DNA of 64,000 nt from Daphnia pulex (lineage: Eukaryota > Arthropoda > Branchiopoda > Diplostraca > Daphniidae). How positions within the stretch are numbered: position 1 is the stretch's first letter; each line of letters begins with the position of its first letter. The position numbers were made by a program, and so were the translations under genes. The notes beneath the pieces were generated by a model. The model saw only the letters and a list, made by a program, of their open reading frames with translations, was not told the origin of the DNA and made no database searches. Location of the stretch: positions 3,906,001-3,970,000 of the forward strand of contig NC_060021.1 in the NCBI RefSeq assembly GCF_021134715.1. Reading direction: 5' to 3'. Positions 21,799 to 31,359 of the stretch are shown in pieces.

Positions 21799-22300
21799 GT
21801 GGTGGTCATCCGGCCTCCAAACGGAGAAATTCATAAAACATTTGCCCTGTTGGATTGCGCCAGCGAAGTAACGTTGCTATGTGAAGAAGTCCGGCAGTTC
21901 CTCAGATCGGGTCGGTCAAAATGGTTGAAAACGGATCTTAGCATGCACAAGACCCAAAATTTAAATCACTGCGTTGTGTGTTGTTCAGTGTTAAATCCCT
22001 AGACGGCCTCAGCGAGTTCAAAATTCAAGACACTTATACTGATTCCAATTCTCAACTTAAGCAAGAAACCCATTTCCCATGAAAAGGTTGTGAGAAAGTG
22101 GCATCACCTGGCGGAAAATCCGCTTTCGTGCGTCGGTGCGGAGGAAGTAAAGTTGATGATTGGAATGAACCATACCAACCCTCACGACGTGTTTAAATAT
22201 CGCAATGATCCGCTTTTGCAGAATGCTCCGAAGTAAATCCTTACGGCGTTTGGTTGGGCCATCCAGTACAAGGAGATATCGGTCCAGCCATGATGAGCCA
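21799..22300 (+). pseudogene. BEL/Pao aspartic protease-like region
   Basis: The region starts with VVIRPPNGEIHKTFALLDCA; the Asp of LLDCAS is the expected catalytic residue, with the usual Gly two positions later replaced by Ala. About 110 codons on, in another frame, come VKLMIGMNHTN and an FGW motif. The frame breaks mean no active protease. The family resemblance is to the DUF1758-type protease of BEL elements. Confidence 0.5.
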
Positions 22301-22560
22301 TGTTTTGTGAGTGAAGGATAACATCAACCTTTCGGATAATCATCAAGGCGCCCTCATGCGAGTCAGGCGAACCATGAATAGGTTGTCAAGCAATGAAGAG
22401 TTGGCCAGAATTATCTACCAAGAGATGGACCAGAACTTCAGCCTGGGTTTTGCCGGGATGTTGTCGGCAGAGCAGTTGAAGCAGATACCCTGCTGCAATT
22501 ATTCTTGACACTGAATATCATTGCAGCGGCATGCCAAAATTCTTTTTTTGGTATTCTTTG

Positions 22561-23130
22561 TGTTTTAAAATTGGGGTGGGGGGAGAAAATAGTCAAGAAA
22601 GAATATACAGGGTTTTGGCAGCGTCAGTTAAATATTTAATACCTTTGTTCCTGTGTCCATAACTTGTTGGAATTGACGAAGTAACGCTGTTCTTTCTGTT
22701 TTGTATCTTTGTATTCGATGGATCTGGATTTTATATAGCCTATTGCATACAAGCAACTCACTAAACTCACTTAAAACATTTTAAAATAGAAACCTTATCA
22801 AACCAGGCATTTAAACATACATCTTTAAACGGCGGGTATAGTTAGGTGGTGAGGTTTTTTAAATCGAGCTCGGACAAACAAAAATTACAGTCCCGTCAAC
22901 CCTGTGGGTGGCAGGCAGCGGTTTGCGGTTCACTTGACGTAGATTCTATGGGTTGGTAATTACATAAAGGGATGTTGGAGCTACGGTTGGGGAAGAACAA
23001 GATGAGGCGAATTCGTTATTTTGAATTCTTCATGTCATTTCATGTCAAACCTACATAGAAACCGAACAAAACACATGACTCCGGGAAGTAAAAATGAAGA
23101 ATCAAGATAAATTCATGCAATATTATAAGC
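22561..23130. other. No gene recognised
   Basis: Possible 3' LTR of the BEL element followed by AT-rich spacer. No ORF, RNA gene or clear repeat boundary was identified. Confidence 0.3.
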
Positions 23131-23139
23131 TTTTTCCTT

Positions 23140-23594
23140 GAAATTTTTATAGAGAGTGGTGTAGAACTTATAACGAAGAGACCAAACGTTTTCTCGATAG
23201 TTTTGTATGTCAATCGGAAAGACTTTATTATGTTATGTTATAATACTCATGCTCTGCTTCGTGTAGCTGCTAATGATGTGATAAGATTTGGACCCCTTTA
23301 TTCTTATATTAGTGATTACAGATTTGAGAATCATTTTAAGAGAGTGAAGAAAGTTGGTATGTGGAAATTTCGGGTGAGAAGCTGGATAAATATATTTTCC
23401 TTTGGGATTTTTCGGTCGTAATAGTAATAAATGTTGTTAAAACACGTAGAAATAAGACTTTGATTATTGGTAAAAAATGTTTGGTAGCGGAAAATTGCTT
23501 TGAATATACAGTGCCTTCTTCTGACATTGATGAATTTAAAGTATCAACTCTGTCCGACTTACAAAGCATGAGATATAAGCGATATGATGTGTAA
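23140..23594 (+). pseudogene. CACTA-like transposase C-terminal remnant (copy C)
   Basis: Two overlapping frames. The first gives YNTHALLRVAANDVIRFGPL then YRFENHFKRVKKV, which fits the yN.H.LlH...Dv..fG.l..f.FEn.l..lk block found downstream of the catalytic region in CACTA-like transposases (DUF4218-like). The second frame (23361-23594) gives the tail, with NKTLIIGKKCLVAENCFEY. The N-terminal two thirds are absent, so this is a fossil of the same broad family as the genes at 9.2 kb and 31.4-34.3 kb. Confidence 0.5.
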
Positions 23595-23640
23595 AACGGT
23601 CAAATTACCCGACTCCATTGCCTTTCATTCTTTATTTATT

Positions 23641-23655
23641 GGGGGGGGGGGGGGG
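23641..23655. repeat. G15 homopolymer
   Basis: A run of 15 G, followed by AGGGG. A second run of 11 G lies at 23785-23795. Such runs are prone to length error in assemblies. Confidence 0.9.
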
Positions 23656-24057
23656 AGGGGTGCGGTGTTCTTGAAATCACATATGGATATTGGTTGACCT
23701 CAGTATTATAGAAAAAAGTATTTACTTACATCACTTCAATTAAGACGAGTAAATTTTGTTGAGCATCGTCATAACACACACTGAGGGGGGGGGGGCGAGA
23801 TCCAATAAAAAAATGACACGCGTTACCCGTGAATTGGGTATAGCAACATGAAGTTAAGGTTTAGTTTCCAGCACCCTCGTTCAAACCAAATACCATTGCT
23901 AGGACAGCAAATAAAAAAGAGAGAAAGAATTAAAGAATAATTCCAGGTTATGAGTAGAAATAAGGGGGCCAATGAGACTAGGAGGCCACAGGATTGTTGA
24001 ACATGGCACGAATACATGAGTTTAATTCCTGAATGATTCTTTAAATTTTGATGGCAG

Positions 24058-25790
24058 TTTGATCTTCCACACCGACATATGTGACAGCAATTTTCTTTTT
24101 CTTTTGTTGGGAGAGAATGAAGTGGTATTTGACATCAACATATTTTGTTCTTTCGTGGAGTTCAAGATTCTTGGCGATTTTTATATCGCTTAGGTTGTCA
24201 CAGTGAAGGAGGGTCAGTCCGACTTGCTTTGTACAAGTTGTACTGTTGTTTTCAAGGAGTCAACGAGTCCATACAGCCTCCTTCGTCGACTCACTTTCTA
24301 CTACGTACTCGGATGCAGTAGTTGACCGGAAAAAACAGGTCTATAGTTTACTGCGCTAGGATGTTGCTGCTCCGTTGAGGAGAAAGACATAGCCGGATCG
24401 GGAGCGCTGGTTATCCCTGTGTCGGCATAATCGGCGTCGGTGTAGCATTGCAGGCGGTTTACGGGAACCGGTCGGTGGATCCAAAATAACAGAGGCCGTG
24501 ATTGCGGGTGCCTTTGAGGTATTTTGAAACGTGCCACCTGCTTACCGTCCTGTTTTCAGTTTGACTAGGGTCCATGTGTTTTTTTCTCAGATGAACCTCA
24601 TTTGTTTGACCATTGAGTACATCAATTGCGAAGCTTGTGTCGATGACATGGCCTCCTTAAAAGTTTGAGGTTCCTAGTTCAACAGTCCGAGAGTCTCCTC
24701 GATTTGTGATTGGGCCATGAACGTTTGGCGGAAATGATGTTCTTCTTCTTCCTCAGGCGAGCTGAAACAGGTGCCTTAATCTCGTGGCCATGTCTTTTGT
24801 ATTATTCTTTATCTTAGAGATCTTCAAATAGGGACAACAGTAGCGTTGGACATAGCATTACGATGACCCAATGTAGGAAGTGGAGTAACTTCCTGGTCAA
24901 TGTGGTCAAGGTTCCTGGTCAAAATTCCTGGTCAAGGTGGAGATTCTCCAGGGTCGTATCCTGTAAGGGTACAGAGTAGAGGTGGAGTGGTACTGTTGTC
25001 AGTGATCGGAGGTGTAGTCGTACAATGTTCAATGTTCAATGTACAAGAAATTCGACATCGCGAGAGATTCTGATTTTGTTGTCATGAGAGTCCAAGATGC
25101 GATAACCATCCTGCTTGTCGCAGTAGCCGACATTTAGCGTCCAACTTTCGTGGTTCGATCTCTGGAATTTAGACGCGGCCTTTTATTCTAAATTCGCGCA
25201 TGTAAGAGATATCGGGATTCTTCATTCAAACGTCGTCTTGTCGATGGTGCTGGACAGTAAACGATTACTGATGTAGCCAAAGTAGTTAACTCGCTTCCGC
25301 CCACTAATTTACTGGTAGTTCTTTGGCATGCAATGCAAAACGCATAGCTTCATCAGTAGACCTGTTGTCTCTTTCGGACACGCCATTGAGTTGTGGGATA
25401 TTTGGTACAGTGCATTCCTGTTCGTGGATTCCGCGTACGAAAAACCACTGGCGGAGATCATTGTTAACGAATACACCGTCGTTGTCACCGCGGAAAGTGA
25501 CTACTTTGTATCCAGTTTCCCATTCGATTCTTGCAATGAACCCTTTGATTAAGTTTGGTGCTTCGTCCTTGGTTTTGAGAAAAAAACCTCCTCGAACGTA
25601 GAGAAGTCGTCTTCGAGTATGAGATATTAATGTGCTCCTTTGGGCGTGGAGATTTGAAGCTCGCCGACTAGATCGCAATGGATTCGATCACCAACAAAGG
25701 TACCACGATGGCGACCCCAAAAAATTCCCTTGAGGGCCTTGATGAGGTGGAACTTAACCTCCTTCTTTTTTACTTTTTTTTTAGTGGCGT
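24058..25790 (-). mobile_element. Ty1/Copia LTR retrotransposon remnant
   Basis: Read on the minus strand the integrase comes first (25304-25790): a GDRIHCDLVGELQISTPKGA-like start, then FLKTKDEAPNLI, a DN motif (RGDNDGVF) and NIPQLNGVSERDNRSTDEAM. This is the Copia integrase core with its D..D..E-type signature region. After a degenerate RT region, the RNase H end is seen at 24301-24537 (CYTDADYAD) and 24058-24300 (STKEAVWTRWLLE, then DIKIAKNLELHERTKYVDVK). The order int-RT-RNH identifies Copia rather than Gypsy. Numerous stops and missing gag and LTRs show decay. Confidence 0.7.
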
Positions 25791-26361
25791 ATAGCATAGA
25801 AAATCGAATCAGTGTTTTTCTGTAATTAAATTATATTTATTACTTCTTGGCATTCAATCCATTCAAAACTGTACTTGTAATATTTTACATATGTTACTGA
25901 AGTAAAAGTAATTGATTGTAATATCTTAATAGTGGACGTTCGTAGAACAAACTTCCAATTATGGCTCAAGAGCTTAAATCGTCCCTCTTGGAACAAAAAT
26001 TAATTGTTAGACAGTAATTGTGATTCAAGTCGAGATCAGGTATAAACAAAAGTACCTTCATTAATGGAAATTACTCTAGCAAAGTTTTAAAATATAGACT
26101 TTTATACACTTCTTTCCAGTAAGATACTGAATTTCATCAGCATTCCGCTTAATTTCCCCGATGTGAAGGCGTCCCTATTTGACCTGGTCATCGACATACC
26201 AGAATAATCGATATTTGCGAATCAACAGACAAGGACTGTGAATGTAACTTAATTATAACTTTTCCTTTGTTGTACAAAATTTTTGGCCATTTATTTATGT
26301 AAGTCTATTAGTAATATCAGTTATATCAGTCTATTTACTATGACAACCGACGTGTCATGGA
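25791..26361. other. No gene recognised
   Basis: AT-rich spacer between the Copia and LINE remnants. Nothing supportable was seen on either strand. Confidence 0.4.
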
Positions 26362-26815
26362 GTGAGTCAGCAGAAGGCATATGGTTCTCTCTCTTGCTGC
26401 ATAAGGGACATGAAAGGGTGGATGACGGCTAACAGGATGAAATTGAATGACAGTAAGACTGATGCGCTCCTTGTCCACGGCAAAAATAGGCCACACGAGT
26501 TTCTTATTATTGCTGGAGATGTACAAATTGTTCCTTCAGAGTGTGTCCGTAATCTCGGTGTAATTCTTGATTCCCAACTGACTATGAATGATCAAATTCG
26601 ATCGATTTGTAAGAAATCCTATTATTTCCATCTGCACCGTATTCCCGGATTAAGAAGTTTATCTCTGTCTCTGCCCTAGCTCAGCCTTTTCATGCTTTCG
26701 TGACTTCTACGCACGATTATGGAAATTCCCTTCTTGTTGGTCTTCCTTCTAATCACCTCGATAAATTGCAGTGAGTTCAAAATGCGGCTGCAAGGTTAAG
26801 TGAAATTTTGGATCA
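26362..26815 (+). pseudogene. CR1/L2-like LINE reverse transcriptase fragment
   Basis: The frame gives DMKGWMTANRMKLNDSKTDA, then VRNLGVILDSQLTMNDQI, the fingers-to-thumb part of non-LTR reverse transcriptases. After a stop it continues FHAFVTSTHDYGNSLLVGLP and LDKLQ followed by a stop and VQNAAARL. The hAFVTSrlDYcNSLL.GLP..LQrVQNAAARL signature is that of CR1/L2/jockey-type LINEs. The catalytic YADD part is missing, and at least two stops interrupt it. A dead 5'-truncated or internally deleted copy. Confidence 0.65.
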
Positions 26816-26990
26816 AATTATTAATTCAAAAACAAACTTAGCTCAATGCATCCCACTAGATATTCCATCATTCGGTTTGGACAATAAGGCTCATTTTAAT
26901 TTAAAAAATCTGCCTTTGAACAAACTTAAATTTGTTGTTGGTAAATATGCAATTCATGCGAGTTTTCTAAAGAAAATTCGTATACATTAG

Positions 26991-28401
26991 CAGCAGTGTA
27001 TGAAAATATAGATTACAGTCTGAAATTTAACATTAAACTGCACGTCACAAACAATTTTAATGGTTACTGAATTTTTTAATTTGTTGTGTTTTGACATTCT
27101 TATCAACTTTCATTCAATTTTTTCGCATATGTTTGGTCCTAAGACGATGACATCTTCCGTTGCGTTGTCGTCTGAGGGTCGCCTCTAGGTTTTGAACTCG
27201 TTGATGTTCCACGCGTCTTCTTGGTGCTCTCGGCAACATATCGATAATAAGTTTGTCTCGTAAGTCTGGCTTGCCGACCGTCCCAACCAGGGCCATGGGT
27301 TGCCCGTTCCTAAATCAAGGTTAGTATTTTCTGTATTAAGCAGTAAGAATCAAGCTGTCAAGTTACTTTACCATGAAAAAGTGGTTAAAATTATGGCTTA
27401 CGGTATTTTTTAGGCAGTATTTCGCGATGAAGATTGCATTCCTGCATGAACGGTGAATGTTGAAGGAACGTATTAATCCTTTCGGTATGATAACAGCAAC
27501 CTTCCACGCTAATCGCCGCACACAACTCCGTATGTTTAATAACTATTGTAGAAGCTAATTTAAGTTTGCTTTTTAGAATCGTACTTCTAACACAATCCAT
27601 CTTTATACCCGTGTGTAAGAGGTTATTGTGGCGATAAGAGACATGATAAAAAACGTTTTGATGTTTTTTATTAAACATACGCATTGGAGTGCTTTACTAC
27701 GTTACGTTTTTTTATTTTTCTTGTCGAGATATAAGCACATAAGCAACACACACACATGTAAACACCACTATTGATCTTGTTGAACTGCCTAACTGAACTG
27801 AAAAAAGATTCAATGAAATAGCATAACATGAATTTCTCAAAGGAGAAAATACTAATCGTAGCTATTCAGGAATTTGTGGAATGAACCGGTCAATAAAGAC
27901 TTTCTTTCCATTGATCAACATGACATTTACCATAGTAATGGCATTCACGGCAGACTGGTGTACAAACCCATATCCTTTTCAGTTACTAATCATCATGTCT
28001 CTGCAAACTCTAATGAAAATCACAGCCCAAGCAGTGAACACTTCTCGAAAAGCATGGATTCAGTTGCCTCATTGTGAATATCACAAACGTGTAGAGAGGT
28101 ATAATTCTGTAATTAAGTCCAGCAGTGTTGTTCATTTTTCATCCTCCGTGGGTATCAGTGAATATTAGGATGTATCAGATAAGGTCAGTCATAGTGTTAA
28201 AAAAAAGCTACAAAACCACTTCTGGTAACCCAGAGTTTGGAAAAATAAAGATCATCGCTTTCATTCTGTCACAATTCCATTCATTATTTGACAAACATTT
28301 TCATGCTTTTGAACTAAATAGTGAGGAATCACCTATTAATGCTTTGTGTCAATTAAAAGATATCCTGGATTGTGAGCCGTTGTCCATTGTTTCAAGTTAT
28401 A
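26991..28401. other. Spacer with weak ORFs, no gene supported
   Basis: Holds a minus-strand ORF at 27391-27684 that could splice (donor GTAAGC near 27402) to a downstream piece near 27310, and a plus-strand ORF at 28125-28454 interrupted by the inverted-repeat element at 28402. Neither resembles a family I recognise. They may be fragments of unidentified transposons. Confidence 0.3.
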
Positions 28402-28610
28402 CAGTATCGTCCAAAAAAATCCGAACGCACCCCTTTTTCAAAAGCCCAGTTTAATGTAAATTCTTCGTTTTTAACTTTCAAGACTTCATATTATGTGTAG
28501 AATTAATTGTTTTACAAAGTTCATTTATTAGAATTAAGAAAAAAATGCAGAAATATTTTTTTTAAATAAAGAAAGAGACCATGGTGTTCGGATTTTTTTG
28601 GACGATACTG
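28402..28610. mobile_element. 209-bp MITE, Tc1/mariner-like ends
   Basis: Perfect 25-bp terminal inverted repeats: 28402-28426 reads CAGTATCGTCCAAAAAAATC followed by CGAAC, and 28586-28610 is its exact reverse complement. The left flank is TA, the right flank CA. CAGT ends beside TA suggest a Tc1/mariner-type non-autonomous element. It has no coding capacity. Confidence 0.75.
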
Positions 28611-28869
28611 CATGGAATGGGATCTTGTAATTGAAACCCTATGGTGAGTAATTTATGTTTCATAATTTCTGTTTATGTGTATTTCTTATGTTATATCGTC
28701 TCATCTTTTGCCCATTGCGAAATCTGTCAACGTCATGAAAATTTGCAAATTTTTAACGTATTGCCAACGTTTAGACCGTAAAAAATTCGAAAAAATTTAG
28801 TCTCTCGTCTTTCTTCTGAAGTGGTGATTTAGTGAGAATTGGACACTGGTTACCTTTTTCACTGGCTAC

Positions 28870-29165
28870 CGATGGTGCCTTAACCAGTGGCTTATAGAGT
28901 GGTTCGAGGTTGTCATCTTGGCCTAGTCAATTTTCCACCTTTGGTGCAGCCAAACGCCCATTACATTGTCAATTTTGATTTTTTTTTTCGTTCAGCAGTC
29001 AAGGAAGGGAAGAATAGAGTGGCGAAGAAAGAGGTCGGCCCCTCTTTTTTTCACTCTCCTTTGTCTTTCTATTCGTACCCCTTTCTTCTCCTTGCTTACG
29101 GAAAAAACATGCCAATACTTGGGGGTTCTGGCTGCTCCAAAGGTACTAAGGTCGTTTATTTTAAG
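28870..29165. mobile_element. Inverted-repeat element related to 38646-38850
   Basis: The segment 28890-28925 (TTATAGAGTGGTTCGAGGTT and onward) is nearly identical to the reverse complement of about 38820-38850. Inside, 28936-28960 (CACCTTTGGTGCAGCCAAAC..) is inverted imperfectly at 29120-29145. The shared flank plus inverted core suggests a dispersed foldback or MITE family; ends are not defined. Confidence 0.45.
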
Positions 29166-29711
29166 TAGGTCTCATTGTAAGATTGTAGTCATTATCTGTT
29201 TCAAAGCTCACTCAAAGTTGTCGATGGCCGTCTTAAATTCATCTTGATTTGTTATAAAACTGCTCGTTTCTATCCAGCGAATAGCGAGTGAAGTAGCTTG
29301 CAAGTAAATAGGATTTTCTGCTCTTCCAAATCTATTTTTAAAACCAAACTTTATATTTTCTTTGAAAATGAGTATATCAGCGAATCTAGGGTTTAAACAC
29401 GAGAAATAAGGAATATTGACAATCAATGCTATCTAAGCACACTTATTCTTAGTTCCCAAGTATGTAAAACTAGGTCGTATCAGAATTTATTCACACAATG
29501 TTTTGTATGTATGTTACCGACATGTTTAATATATTATGTATTACATGGCTGCTATCCCGTAGAAAAAGTTTAGCTTAGCCGATACTGCGACTGCCTGGTG
29601 CAAACAGCTTGCACCAAGTATACCCCAATGAAGTATTTGTTAGACTTTTTTTAATGCTTAAACTAAAGCCGCTCAAAGCATGTTATTTTCTGTATAATAT
29701 TTCCCCTTTTT
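29166..29711. other. No gene recognised
   Basis: AT-rich spacer; the 72-residue minus-strand ORF at 29208-29426 has no recognisable motif. Confidence 0.35.
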
Positions 29712-29847
29712 ATTTATACTTGCGCAAGGCTATTTCAAGGCAACATTTTTTAACTTTTCGAATTGATTGCTCAGAATGAGGCTATTCCAAGCACAACAAA
29801 CATGAAATGTTTGCTGTGCTTAGAATAACCTTGGCGCAAGCATAAAT
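29712..29847. repeat. 136-bp imperfect hairpin element
   Basis: Left arm ATTTATACTTGCGCAAGGCT.. (29712-29739) pairs imperfectly with the right arm ending CTTGGCGCAAGCATAAAT (29824-29847). The centre holds a second palindrome, CAAGCACAACAAACAT / ATGTTTGCTGTGCTTAG. This nested inverted-repeat structure fits a small foldback or MITE-like element, or a long RNA hairpin. Confidence 0.5.
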
Positions 29848-29891
29848 ATTAACAAACATATAATTATGAAATAAATGTTGCATTTAGGCTA

Positions 29892-29988
29892 CAGTACCCA
29901 CCAAACTATTGCATTTTTTCTAGGACACGTAGTGCCATAAGAATGCACTGAAAATAGGGGGGTGTACCTAATAGTTTGGTGGGTACTG
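29892..29988. mobile_element. 97-bp MITE with perfect ends and TA duplication
   Basis: The ends CAGTACCCACCAAACTATT (29892-29910) and its exact reverse complement (29970-29988) are flanked on both sides by TA (29890-29891 and 29989-29990). Perfect 19-bp inverted repeats plus the TA duplication indicate a Tc1/mariner-type non-autonomous insertion, fairly recent. Confidence 0.8.
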
Positions 29989-29990
29989 TA

Positions 29991-30558
29991 TATATGTTTC
30001 ATTTGAATTCCTTATATGAATAAAAATATATTTATACTTTAATATTGAATTTTTTTTTCAAGATCAACACTTGCCGCCGTCTCTTGAAAATATTTATATG
30101 TATGCTGTTTGGAAATAAATATACTAGTACAATTATGTTCAGTGCTGCAGTTTATCATATTTATGTATTTTTATAATAAACACGTCGTGCGAATACAGGC
30201 TTTTTTCATCTAATCAGTTTCTACTGTGTTTGGCATCGCAGTTACAACATATGTATCTATTATATATTTTTTTTAAATGAGGTGTGTATTCGCCGAAGGC
30301 GAATGTTACCAATTTATTGTCATAGGCATGGTAAAATACAAGAGTCAAATTATTATGAAGTAGAGATAAAATAAGATAAGAGTGGAGGATGGGAGAAGAG
30401 AGAGGGAACAGAGAAGAAAAATTTGGCAGAAATTAGGTAGAAGATCGAAAGTAGAACTGGAATTCTGGAAAGAGTGGAACGGAGCTGCACGCGATATTAT
30501 TAGGCAAAGGAGAGCATTCCGGCTGAAACTGAGTAAAAAAGACTAAAAAGATTTAAAA
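29991..30558. other. No gene recognised
   Basis: AT-rich, then purine-rich spacer leading into the tandem repeat. No supported coding sequence. Confidence 0.35.
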
Positions 30559-31016
30559 GACGCCGCTGCCGACCCCCCAGATGGTCCGGAGCAACGAGAT
30601 GCTGATTTGGATGTCACCAGCACCGCGAAGCAACGGACGACTCTTACGGCCACGGTCCGGTTAAGGCGCCCGCTAGAGCCTGAGGATGATAGCAGGGTTA
30701 AAGACGCCAGAAATTAGGGCACGAGGGACTCATGCGAAGCAAAAAGAGCGGCCAAAATGCAACTAAGAGAACAGAATAAAATAAAAATTTATGTGAAGGA
30801 CTGAGTAAAAGACTGCCGCTGTTGACCCCCCAGATGGTCCGGAGCGACGAGATGCAGATTTGGACCAGCACCGCGAAGCAACGGACGACTCTTACGGCCA
30901 CGGTCCTGTTAAGGCGCCCGCTAGAGCCAGAGGGTGACATCAGGGTCGAATACGCCAGAGATTAGAAACAAGAGGAGCGGCCAAAAACGCTACTAAGAGA
31001 ACAGAGTAAAATATAA
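30559..31016 (-). repeat. Two-unit tandem repeat (period about 230-250 bp), LINE tail
   Basis: The block containing GACCCCCCAGATGGTCCGGA, GCGAAGCAACGGACGACTCT and TTAAGGCGCCCGCTAGAGCC occurs at 30559-30716 and again at 30811-30965, each followed by an AGCGGCCAAAA..CTAAGAGAACAGA segment (about 30745 and 30973). It lies directly 3' (minus strand) of the LINE ORF end at 31039, so it is probably that element's 3' UTR, duplicated in tandem. Confidence 0.65.
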
Positions 31017-31038
31017 AAGATGGGAAAGGTAATGGCGG

Positions 31039-31359
31039 TTATAGTCTTTTGATGGAACATTGGAATTTGACAAACGCAGACCATAGAGTTTTCGATTGGG
31101 AGAAGGCGTCTAGTGGGACTGGCCAAGAAAGCTTTAGCTCAGCCGCAGAATCAATAAGGCGTACACGGTGTTCGACGTGACTTACACAGACAAATAAAAT
31201 GTGCGCTGCGTCTTCCACTTCCCCTGACAGGCAGGGGCAGAGCGGTGACGGGGACCTTTTGATTTTAAAAAGAAAATTGTTTAGACCACAGTGGCCCGAG
31301 AGAAAGCTGCAGAGAAAGAAAGGTAATTTAGAAGAAGACAAAATCGAGGCGGATTCCAC
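31039..31359 (-). pseudogene. LINE ORF2 C-terminal fragment (zf-RVT-like)
   Basis: The 106-residue ORF contains FLSGHCGLNNFLFKIKRSPS followed by PLCPCLSGEVEDAAHILF and a further Cys/His. The SGH..lN..L.ki....sp.C.C....E.a.HilF.C pattern is the zinc-knuckle region after reverse transcriptase/RNase H in LINEs of the jockey/R1/I groups. Only the 3' end is left, 5'-truncated as usual for LINEs. Confidence 0.65.

Larger units (their letters stand above)
19771..22560 (+). mobile_element. BEL/Pao LTR retrotransposon with large pol deletion
   Basis: Plus-strand fragments follow the BEL/Pao gag-pol order in several frames. A gag coiled coil occupies 19771-20034; a gag body near 20943-21330 shows NPRVIASACSTALMELPSFH and DFKSLQKFS; a protease region near 21799-22200 (LLDCASEVTLL, then VKLMIGMNHTNPHDV) leads to an ILTAFGWAIQY segment typical of the region before BEL reverse transcriptase; and the first part of the RT linker lies at 22311-22508. 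The catalytic RT, RNase H and integrase are absent. A G-rich tract (TGGGGTGGGGGGAGAAAA) at about 22573-22590 may be the polypurine tract, which would put the 3' LTR just after it. This is an internal deletion derivative. Confidence 0.65.

Noticed and set aside
23641..23795. G15 and G11 runs as possible G-quadruplex elements
   Set aside because: Homopolymer runs in transposon-rich spacer with no gene start nearby; length is likely unreliable.
27114..27684. Possible two-exon minus-strand gene
   Set aside because: A donor and acceptor can be drawn, but the second exon hits a stop soon after and no domain or paralogue supports it.
28125..28454. 109-residue plus-strand ORF
   Set aside because: Its last part runs into the MITE at 28402; the remainder resembles no family I can name, so it may be a transposon scrap.
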